A stretch of 6,648 nucleotides of DNA from Candidatus Nanohaloarchaea archaeon. Lineage in GTDB: Archaea > EX4484-52 > GLR71. The DNA is taken from contig DAOVHT010000057.1 of NCBI GenBank assembly GCA_030671745.1, positions 1 through 6,648 on the forward strand, read 5' to 3'. The notes beneath the pieces are model-generated. The model was not told the DNA's origin. It saw only the letters and a list, made by a program, of their open reading frames with translations, and made no database searches. The position numbers and the translations under genes were made by a program. Numbering within the stretch: the first letter of the stretch is position 1; each line of letters begins with the position of its first letter. Shown in pieces: positions 1 to 5,155 of this stretch.

Positions 1-411
1 AAAGATGCCATGATCAAAGCTGCAGTTGTCTATTCGGATGATGATGTGGACAAGATAATAAAAAAACTTAAGCGAGAGGATACGAATGTCTGTATTGTCG
101 TTACAAAAGACAAAAGATTTGTCGGCGAGATAAGCAACGATGACCTGATCAGATTATTTCTGCATCAAGTGAAATCTGAAGAACTTACAAAGAGATTGAA
201 CATAGGTTACAAAAGAGAATTTTTCTATAAGTGCGCTGAAGAGTTGATAAACAGACATAAGTCTACCATCAGATTGGATACGCCCATAAACAAGGCAATA
301 GAGTTGGTATATGAAGAAGGGTTTGAGTACATCCCTGTTGTAGACAAAAATGAGAGAGTTCTGGGGGTTGTAACTCCTAGCAGCATACTTGATCTATTGC
401 AGAATCATTAG
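1..411 (+). CDS. Tandem CBS-domain protein, 5' end cut by the window edge
   Basis: Likely a soluble cytoplasmic regulatory protein with two CBS domains, which in this family pair up and bind adenine nucleotides or S-adenosylmethionine. The first ATG is at 10, but the frame is open to base 1 and reads Lys-Asp-Ala-Met-Ile before AAVVYSDDDV. That matches the usual CBS opening (KDIM-T-x-x-V-x-V-x-x-D), so the true start is probably upstream and the gene is partial. Counting from the ATG at 10, CBS1 covers about residues 1-52 (VCIVVTKDKRFVGEISNDDLIRLF). A helical linker follows, and CBS2 covers about 83-133 (TPINKAIELV, then YIPVVDKNERVLGVVT). It ends with TAG 22 bases before the antiporter gene, with no room for a separate promoter, so the two are probably co-transcribed. 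A role in gating the antiporter is inferred from position only. CBS family confidence is high; ligand and partner are unknown. Confidence 0.88.
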   Translation, partial: KDAMIKAAVVYSDDDVDKIIKKLKREDTNVCIVVTKDKRFVGEISNDDLIRLFLHQVKSEELTKRLNIGYKREFFYKCAEELINRHKSTIRLDTPINKAIELVYEEGFEYIPVVDKNERVLGVVTPSSILDLLQNH

Positions 412-421
412 AATCGAACAT

Positions 422-426
422 GGTGA
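422..426 (+). promoter_or_regulatory. Ribosome binding site GGTGA for the antiporter
   Basis: GGTGA, complementary to the archaeal 16S 3' end, lies 7 bases before the ATG at 434. It supports that start and shows that internal genes of this unit use Shine-Dalgarno initiation. Confidence 0.6.
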
Positions 427-433
427 AAATTAA

Positions 434-2146
434 ATGGATATATTTTTAGAACTGAGCATAATCATAGGAATTACTGCTTTGATCTCTGGGTTTATGAGAT
501 TGTTAAGACAGCCTCTGATAATAGGCTATATTGTTGCAGGTATCCTTGTAGGACCGTATTTTCTAGACATAGTCAATTCAACTGAAACAATATCCATACT
601 TTCACATATCGGTATCGCACTACTTCTTTTTATTGTGGGTCTCGGTCTGAGTCCGAAAGTGATAAAGGAGGTAGGTAAAGTCTCTTTAATCACCGGTGTC
701 GGTCAGGTAATGTTCACGACACTTATAGGTTTTTTAATATGTACGATGTTCGGTTTTTCCACATTGACATCATTGTATATTGCAGTGGCCCTGACATTCA
801 GCAGTACGATAATCATCATGAAACTTCTGTCTGATAAAGGTGATATGAAAACATTGTACGGACGGATCGCTATAGGTTTCCTGATAGTGCAGGATCTGAT
901 CGTAATATTTATCCTGATGTTTGTATCCTCATTATCAAACGGATTCAATCTTAATGATATCCTTTTTGGAACAATGCTTAAGGGATTGGGGCTTTTAGTG
1001 ATACTGTATTTTATAGGGATTTATGTATTGCCCGGCATAATAAAAATCATTGCAAAGTCCCAGGAATATCTATTATTGTTCTCGATGAGCTGGTGTCTGG
1101 TATTGGCTGCTCTTTTTTATCATCTGAACTTTTCAATGGAGATTGGAGCATTACTTGCGGGTTTCACGTTGTCCATATCTCCGTACAGGTATGAGATCAG
1201 CTGTAGGATGAAGTCATTCCGTGATTTTTTCATTGTATTGTTTTTCGTACTGTTGGGGTCGCAGATGATATTTGCGGATGTAACGCTTTACATCGTCCCT
1301 ATAATCGTGCTGTCATTGTTTATTCTTGTCGGGAATCCATTGATTGTGATGACCCTTATGGGTATGCTCGGCTATACCAGAAGAAACAGCTTTTTGGCTG
1401 GATTGACAGTGGCGCAGATAAGTGAATTCTCTATAATACTTATCGCTCTAGGTGTCAAGTCAGGGCATCTCACGACTGAGATATTGGCTCTTGTGACTTC
1501 TGTCGGGCTGATAACCATTGCAGGGTCAACATATATGATGCTTTATTCTAATCAGATATACGCTCACATATCAAAGTATCTGAAAATATTTGAAAGAAGG
1601 GGCAAGAAGGTGGATGAACATAAATATCATGAAGCTGAGGACTATGACATAATCCTTTTCGGTTATAACCGTATAGGGTATGATCTCCTTAAATATCTCA
1701 AGAAGACAAAAAACAAGTTTCTGGTCGTAGACTATGATCCCGAAACGATACTCTGTCTTGCAAAAGAAGGGATTGACTGTAGGTATGGTGACGGCAGTGA
1801 TTCTGAATTCTTGAATGAATTAAATTTTTCAAAAGTCAAGATGGTAATATCGACAATACCTGACTTTGATACAAATCTTCTCTTGATCAACAGGATCAAG
1901 GAACACAATGATAAAGCGATCATAATTGCAGTCTCTACAGACATTGACAAGTCTATGGAACTATACAATAATGGTGCAACCTATGTGATCATGCCGCACT
2001 TTTTAGGCGGGCAGCACACAACTACATTGATCGAGAACTATGGTTTTGATTTTGATAGGTTCCTGGAAGAGAAGGTCGCCCATATTGAGAACCTGAAGAA
2101 GAGGAAAAGACGAGGTCAAGAACATCCGACGCATGACAGGGAATGA
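434..2146 (+). CDS. KefB-type CPA2 cation:proton antiporter with C-terminal TrkA-N (RCK) domain
   Basis: Integral membrane protein of 570 residues, predicted to exchange K+ or Na+ for H+ and to be gated by a cytoplasmic nucleotide-binding domain. Residues 1-375 form about a dozen hydrophobic segments. Family marks include RQPLIIGYIVAGILVGP near residues 25-41, FSST at 122-125, the ion-site pair Gln153-Asp154 in IVQDLIVI (the QD form found in Kef proteins rather than the DD of NapA), FSMEIGALLAGFTLS at 233-247, and AQISEFSIILIALG at 327-340. Residues 404 to about 530 are a Rossmann TrkA-N domain: DIILFGYNRIG, then the acidic residue ending strand 2 (Asp433 in VVDYDP). The middle glycine of GxGxxG is Asn412. 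No TrkA-C domain follows; the protein ends in a short Lys/Arg-rich tail. Start ATG 434 has GGTGA upstream. The CBS gene is 22 bases upstream. Ion specificity cannot be read from the sequence. Confidence 0.93.
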   Translation: MDIFLELSIIIGITALISGFMRLLRQPLIIGYIVAGILVGPYFLDIVNSTETISILSHIGIALLLFIVGLGLSPKVIKEVGKVSLITGVGQVMFTTLIGFLICTMFGFSTLTSLYIAVALTFSSTIIIMKLLSDKGDMKTLYGRIAIGFLIVQDLIVIFILMFVSSLSNGFNLNDILFGTMLKGLGLLVILYFIGIYVLPGIIKIIAKSQEYLLLFSMSWCLVLAALFYHLNFSMEIGALLAGFTLSISPYRYEISCRMKSFRDFFIVLFFVLLGSQMIFADVTLYIVPIIVLSLFILVGNPLIVMTLMGMLGYTRRNSFLAGLTVAQISEFSIILIALGVKSGHLTTEILALVTSVGLITIAGSTYMMLYSNQIYAHISKYLKIFERRGKKVDEHKYHEAEDYDIILFGYNRIGYDLLKYLKKTKNKFLVVDYDPETILCLAKEGIDCRYGDGSDSEFLNELNFSKVKMVISTIPDFDTNLLLINRIKEHNDKAIIIAVSTDIDKSMELYNNGATYVIMPHFLGGQHTTTLIENYGFDFDRFLEEKVAHIENLKKRKRRGQEHPTHDRE

Positions 2147-2163
2147 GTTTCTGTTTTTTTAAA
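2147..2163 (+). terminator. T-rich intrinsic terminator after the antiporter
   Basis: Directly after the TGA comes a pyrimidine-rich run with a block of eight or more T on the coding strand and no stem-loop. Archaeal RNA polymerase stops at such U-tracts. The next unit's promoter-like element begins within a few bases, which fits a transcription boundary. Confidence 0.5.
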
Positions 2164-2165
2164 AG

Positions 2166-2177
2166 CATATAAAAATA
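2166..2177 (+). promoter_or_regulatory. Candidate archaeal TATA box for the bud32 unit
   Basis: The A/T block CATATAAAAATA lies 26-37 bases before the GTG at 2203. Transcription would then start about 25 bases beyond its centre, near 2195-2200, giving a leader of only a few to about 15 bases. The region is generally AT-rich, so the assignment rests on placement between two transcription units. Confidence 0.45.
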
Positions 2178-2201
2178 TCAAGGTAAAACATTTGTATATC
2201 T

Positions 2202-2206
2202 GGTGA
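2202..2206 (+). promoter_or_regulatory. GGTGA that decides the bud32 start
   Basis: GGTGA overlaps the GTG at 2203 and sits 5 bases before an in-frame TTG at 2212. If it is a ribosome binding site, translation starts at TTG 2212 (giving MKLINLGAEAKIS, which resembles normal Bud32 N-termini). If the mRNA is leaderless or nearly so, GTG 2203 is used. No other Shine-Dalgarno-like motif serves the GTG. Confidence 0.45.
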
Positions 2207-2817
2207 ATATCTTGAAACTTATCAATCTCGGCGCAGAGGCAAAGATATCATTAGATGATGGTATCGTCACAAAGGACAGGATCCCTAAGGGTTACCGCGA
2301 AAAAGTGCTAGATGTCAAGATAAGGAAGGCGCGCACCAAGAAAGAGGCGAAGCTTCTGGAAAGGGCGAAAGTGGCAGGTGTCATGGTGCCTAACGTCCTG
2401 GGTACGCGAGATTTCTCCATACAGATGGATTTCGTTTCCGGATCCTGTGTCAAAGATATCCTTTCAGCCGGGAACATGAAGAAGATATGCGCTTCTATTG
2501 GGTCGTCAATCGCTAAATTACACAATGCATCAATCATACACGGTGATCTTACGACGTCAAACATGATACTTTCTTCTGATAAAGTTTATTTCATTGATTT
2601 CGGTCTCGGGCAGGTGTCTTCTAAGGTTGAAGACAAGGCAACAGACCTGCATCTTCTTGAAGAGGCGATCGAGTCCACACATTATACGATCTCTAGTGGT
2701 GCGCTCAAGGTTGTCTTTGCGTCATACCTTAAGGACTGTGATGATGGTGATGAAGTTATGGCGCGACTTTCCGCTATTCGTCTGCGCGGAAGATATGTGG
2801 TCAGGGGCAGTGATTGA
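2203..2817 (+). CDS. bud32: Bud32 (PRPK-type) atypical protein kinase/ATPase of the KEOPS complex
   Basis: Small kinase-fold subunit of KEOPS, which adds threonylcarbamoyl to A37 of ANN-decoding tRNAs (t6A); in archaeal KEOPS it works next to Kae1, mainly as an ATPase. At 204 residues it is a normal length for a stand-alone Bud32. Visible family marks are NLGAEAKI (8-15), the signature KDRIPKGYR (24-32) with the RKARTKKEAKLLERA helix (41-55), the catalytic loop IHGDLTTSN (112-120; Asp115, Asn120), DFGLG (132-136; Asp132 binds metal), and the basic C-terminal RLRGRYV. In several archaeal groups Bud32 is fused to Kae1; here it is separate and no kae1 is in view. The start is uncertain: GTG 2203 is given, but TTG 2212 is at least as likely because GGTGA lies 5 bases before it. 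The next gene overlaps the stop region, indicating translational coupling. Confidence 0.95.
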   Translation: MNILKLINLGAEAKISLDDGIVTKDRIPKGYREKVLDVKIRKARTKKEAKLLERAKVAGVMVPNVLGTRDFSIQMDFVSGSCVKDILSAGNMKKICASIGSSIAKLHNASIIHGDLTTSNMILSSDKVYFIDFGLGQVSSKVEDKATDLHLLEEAIESTHYTISSGALKVVFASYLKDCDDGDEVMARLSAIRLRGRYVVRGSD

Positions 2818-2819
2818 AC

Positions 2820-2999
2820 ATGAGTGGGCGCGGACTGATTAAAAATGTCATCTTTGTCTATCTCGGCTGGAAGATAATGCTTATGGTAGTCACTAAATCG
2901 ATCGATACCGGCAATCTTTTTCTTTTCGGGTTCATTATCTTTGCTTGGTCTCTCTGGTGGCTGTTAGAGATGATTGGGATTATACCTAAATTTGGTTGA
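2820..2999 (+). CDS. Small two-helix membrane protein, unknown function
   Basis: I do not recognise this 59-residue protein. Two hydrophobic stretches, about residues 6-25 (IKNVIFVYLGWKIMLMVV) and 33-54 (FLFGFIIFAWSLWWLLEMIG), are long enough to cross the membrane and are joined by a short polar turn, so a helical hairpin is likely. ATG 2820 is preferred over the in-frame TTG at 2814 because GTGAT at 2810-2814, inside the end of bud32, is 5 bases upstream and acts as a ribosome binding site; the start lies 2 bases past the bud32 stop. Its TGA is followed after two codons, in the same frame, by the ATG of the coiled-coil gene. It could therefore be the membrane anchor of that protein, either as a separate subunit or by readthrough. 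Codon use and tight packing support a real gene. Confidence 0.72.
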   Translation: MSGRGLIKNVIFVYLGWKIMLMVVTKSIDTGNLFLFGFIIFAWSLWWLLEMIGIIPKFG

Positions 3000-3005
3000 T
3001 GTTTC

Positions 3006-4316
3006 ATGGGGTTTTTTGAGAAAATATTCGGAAAGAAAGATGTTGTTGAAGTTACATCGGAGATTCCAGAGAAGATAGAGATTGATTTCAGTGAGACTGC
3101 CGCATGGTTTGAAAGCGAGATATCCGGATTTCTAGCTAAGGTAGATACTGAGGCACAGAGGTTTGTCAGGCAGATGACGACCATTTCTGAAAAGCTCAAT
3201 GAAAATCTTGACATGCTTGAGAGAGCAGAGTCTGATGATGAGATAGGTCACAGGATGAGAAATTTTGCATATGATAACAAGGCATCATTTGTAAATAAAG
3301 TCAGGGCATTCAACGCTAAGATTATATTTTCTGATGCTAAAGATACATTAGGATTCTATGATTTTTTCAGTATGGTCGCCAATGACATAAACAGGTTGAC
3401 AGGGGAAACTGCAAGAAATATCCATCTCGCTAAAATGCTGTTTGCTGAGGATGTAAAAGAGATTACATCAGGCTTGAATGATATGGCTGATGTTGCTCAG
3501 GAGTCGCTGAAAGTTTTGATTGAGTACAAGGATAAATCAGACATGGTCACTGAAATCAGAGATATGTTACAGGAGATTGAAAGCGTTTCTGAGATGCATG
3601 AAAACGAGAAGAGATCACTTGTGCAGAAAAGAAAGTCTATTGAAACATTGCATGGTGAAAAAAAGAAAGCAGACAAGATCTTGAAAGGATTAGAGACTGG
3701 TGAGGAAGCATCCAGATCAAAACAGATACTCGAGCAGAAAGAAGTGTTGGATACAGACATCAGTAAAATACGGAGTGATATATTCCATGCATTCTCACCT
3801 CTTGCAAAAGTCCTGAAAAAATATGAACGATTCTCTACCGGACTGACTCAGGATGATGAAAAAATTCTTGCAATATATATTGAATCTCCAGTTAAGGCTA
3901 TCGTTCTTGATAAGGGATTCAAGACACTCTCTAGGATCATTGAAAATACCGAGATGCTAATCGATTCGGGCAAGATCGATCTGAAAGATAAGCAGAAACA
4001 GAAAGTGTTGAGTCGATTAGATAAACTTAAAGACACGTCTGTTTTGGGTCGTGAGGTAACCGAATATAATCGGTTGCATGGACAGTTAATAAATATTGAA
4101 ACTATGCTTGATTCTATGGATGTCAATAAAGAGATTGAGACTGCAAGACAAAAGCTGAAGGATATTGAAGATGAGATTGGAAGTGTGGGGCAGGATGTTT
4201 CTCGGATTGAAAAAGAGAGGGATGTCACGAACAAAAGTGTATCCTTGAAGATAACAGAGCTGGAAACTGTGTTGAGCAAAATGTTGGATAAAGATGTGTC
4301 TGTCAGGGCTGTTTAG
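3006..4316 (+). CDS. Coiled-coil cytoplasmic protein, unknown function
   Basis: Not assigned to a family. The 436-residue product is highly charged, with no signal peptide or membrane helix. The N-terminus MGFFEKIFGKK is a short amphipathic, basic segment of the kind that can touch a membrane. Residues 25-150 look alpha-helical, with AWFESEI and a Phe-rich patch near 115-123. About 150-260 and 355-428 have heptad-like Leu/Ile/Val spacing with many Glu/Lys, as in long coiled coils. Between them (about 262-345) is a more globular part with FSPLAKVLKKYERF. It starts 6 bases after the membrane-protein stop, in the same frame, with only a weak GGTTGAT upstream, suggesting coupled translation from the bud32 unit. 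A scaffold, cell-shape or membrane-associated role is conceivable but unsupported. That it is a protein gene is nearly certain. Confidence 0.85.
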   Translation: MGFFEKIFGKKDVVEVTSEIPEKIEIDFSETAAWFESEISGFLAKVDTEAQRFVRQMTTISEKLNENLDMLERAESDDEIGHRMRNFAYDNKASFVNKVRAFNAKIIFSDAKDTLGFYDFFSMVANDINRLTGETARNIHLAKMLFAEDVKEITSGLNDMADVAQESLKVLIEYKDKSDMVTEIRDMLQEIESVSEMHENEKRSLVQKRKSIETLHGEKKKADKILKGLETGEEASRSKQILEQKEVLDTDISKIRSDIFHAFSPLAKVLKKYERFSTGLTQDDEKILAIYIESPVKAIVLDKGFKTLSRIIENTEMLIDSGKIDLKDKQKQKVLSRLDKLKDTSVLGREVTEYNRLHGQLINIETMLDSMDVNKEIETARQKLKDIEDEIGSVGQDVSRIEKERDVTNKSVSLKITELETVLSKMLDKDVSVRAV

Positions 4317-4402
4317 GTATTATTTGGTTTATTCTTAAAGTGTATGGTATTGTTTTATAATTGATTTAGTTTAGTTCAATTTTTAAAAACGAAAAAGTTT
4401 CG
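4317..4402 (+). terminator. T-rich gene end and small dyad between coiled-coil gene and HTH-MNT gene
   Basis: After the TAG come several T-rich blocks (TTTGGTTTATTCTT near 4324, TGTTTTATAA near 4351, five T at 4380-4384) suited to archaeal U-tract termination. A 5-bp inverted repeat, CGAAA at 4390-4394 and TTTCG at 4398-4402 with a 3-base loop, follows but is too short to carry weight alone. No open reading frame of interest is present. Confidence 0.35.
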
Positions 4403-4434
4403 GGATATGACAGGAATTTGGAGTGATATAAACA

Positions 4435-4442
4435 TTTATATA
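4435..4442 (+). promoter_or_regulatory. Archaeal TATA box TTTATATA, leaderless promoter
   Basis: TTTATATA is a near-ideal archaeal TBP site, preceded by an A-rich segment (ATAAACA) where TFB would bind. Its centre is 26 bases before the ATG at 4465, placing transcription start at or next to the start codon. No Shine-Dalgarno motif precedes the ATG, so the mRNA is predicted to be leaderless. Confidence 0.75.
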
Positions 4443-4446
4443 GTTT

Positions 4447-4482
4447 GTTTACTTTTATACACATATGATTACTAAAGTAAAC
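4447..4482. promoter_or_regulatory. 36-bp operator-like dyad centred on the start codon
   Basis: GTTTACTTT at 4447-4455 and AAAGTAAAC at 4474-4482 are exact reverse complements, separated by 18 bases. CATATG, itself a palindrome, occupies the exact centre (4462-4467) and contains the ATG. Two further base pairs match in between, giving 14 of 18 symmetric pairs. The dyad starts 4 bases after the TATA box and covers the predicted transcription start, so a bound protein would block initiation. The downstream gene begins with a winged-helix domain, making autorepression the simplest reading. Confidence 0.65.
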
Positions 4483-5052
4483 GATACTGATCTGAAGATC
4501 TTAAGCCTATTCACAAAAGGTTATGATAAAGAGTATTATATCAGAGAAGTTGAAAAGCTGATCGATGTGAGTTCAAGGACAGCTTTTGTAACATTGGCCA
4601 AGCTTGAAAAGATGGGTATCCTTGAATCAAAATATAAAGGCAAGATCAAGATTTATTCAATAAAAAAATCAATCATCTCAAGAGAGTTCTTTCTATTGAC
4701 TGAACAATACAAAAGGATACAATTTCTGGAGGAAAATCATCTGATCAAAGAAGTCATTGAAAAAGCAGATGAATTCATACAGGGGATGGTCTTAATCTTT
4801 GGCAGTTATGCCAAAGGGATCCAAAAAGAGGATTCTGACCTTGATATGTTTGTTGTGGGAAAGTTTGATGACGCCAAGGTCAAGGAAGTCGGTAAGAAGT
4901 ATGGTATTGAGATAAATATCAAGAGCTATCCTATGGGTATTTTTGAGAAAGAGATACATGATGATGTCTTTTTGAAAGAGGTTGCAGGAAATCATATTTC
5001 AATAAAAGATGCGGAAGGATTTGTCAGGAAGGCGACAAAATGGATAAGATAG
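4465..5052 (+). CDS. wHTH-MNT nucleotidyltransferase, antitoxin of HEPN-MNT type
   Basis: A 195-residue fusion. Residues 6-66 are a winged helix-turn-helix of MarR/ArsR style (KILSLF, SSRTAFVTLAKLEKMGILE, then a wing GKIKIYSI). After a helical linker, residues 105-195 form a minimal nucleotidyltransferase: GSYAKG at 113-118 and SDLD at 124-127 give the catalytic GS and metal-binding Asp125 and Asp127; Glu149 in GIEINI may be the third acidic residue. In HEPN-MNT toxin-antitoxin pairs the MNT protein neutralises the HEPN ribonuclease, in studied cases by adding AMP to a tyrosine. All core residues are present, so the enzyme looks intact. It has its own leaderless promoter with a large dyad over the start. 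Its 3' end overlaps a 17-codon stub of the expected HEPN partner, so it appears to be an orphan antitoxin or one that has taken another role. Confidence 0.88.
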   Translation: MITKVNDTDLKILSLFTKGYDKEYYIREVEKLIDVSSRTAFVTLAKLEKMGILESKYKGKIKIYSIKKSIISREFFLLTEQYKRIQFLEENHLIKEVIEKADEFIQGMVLIFGSYAKGIQKEDSDLDMFVVGKFDDAKVKEVGKKYGIEINIKSYPMGIFEKEIHDDVFLKEVAGNHISIKDAEGFVRKATKWIR

Positions 5053-5093
5053 AATGGTGCACGCAGCAAAAGAAAGGTATGGGTATTTATTAA
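5040..5093 (+). pseudogene. N-terminal stub of a HEPN-domain toxin gene
   Basis: An ATG at 5040, overlapping the last 13 bases of the HTH-MNT gene, opens a frame of only 17 codons, MDKIEWCTQQKKGMGIY, ended by TAA at 5091-5093. From memory, archaeal HEPN partners of HTH-MNT proteins commonly begin this way (an I/V-E-W-C motif, then Q-K-x-G-I) and overlap the antitoxin gene like this. The remaining 100 or more residues, including the R-x4-6-H ribonuclease motif, are absent: the bases to 5155 have stops in all forward frames and turn into promoter-like AT-rich DNA. The best reading is a toxin gene deleted after its first codons. A chance short frame is possible, but the reading frame, overlap and motif agree. 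Confidence 0.55.
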
Positions 5094-5102
5094 AGTGATG
5101 AT

Positions 5103-5114
5103 AAATATATTTTA
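5103..5114 (+). promoter_or_regulatory. Candidate TATA box for the AlbA_2 regulator gene
   Basis: AAATATATTTTA lies about 45-50 bases before the ATG at 5156, predicting a start near 5133 and a leader of 20-30 bases. A second AT block near 5136-5144 is an alternative. The region is AT-rich, so either could be fortuitous. Confidence 0.4.
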
Positions 5115-5155
5115 ACTTAAAAAAGACATACTTTTGAATATTTTATGAATGGTAA

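Noticed and set aside
703..948. Minus-strand frame inside the antiporter gene
   Set aside because: Shadow of a strongly supported membrane-protein gene with family motifs on the plus strand.
2594..2842. Plus-strand frame overlapping the end of bud32
   Set aside because: Overlaps the conserved Bud32 C-terminal region in another frame; the translation has no recognisable features.
3848..4279. 143-codon minus-strand frame rich in Ser/Leu/Ile
   Set aside because: It is the antisense of the Glu/Lys-rich coiled-coil gene; such Ser/Phe-rich shadows are common opposite coiled-coil codons, and no start signal is present.
4390..4402. CGAAA-AAG-TTTCG hairpin as a stand-alone terminator or RNA element
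   Set aside because: Five pairs with a three-base loop in AT-rich DNA is within chance; listed only as part of the intergenic region.
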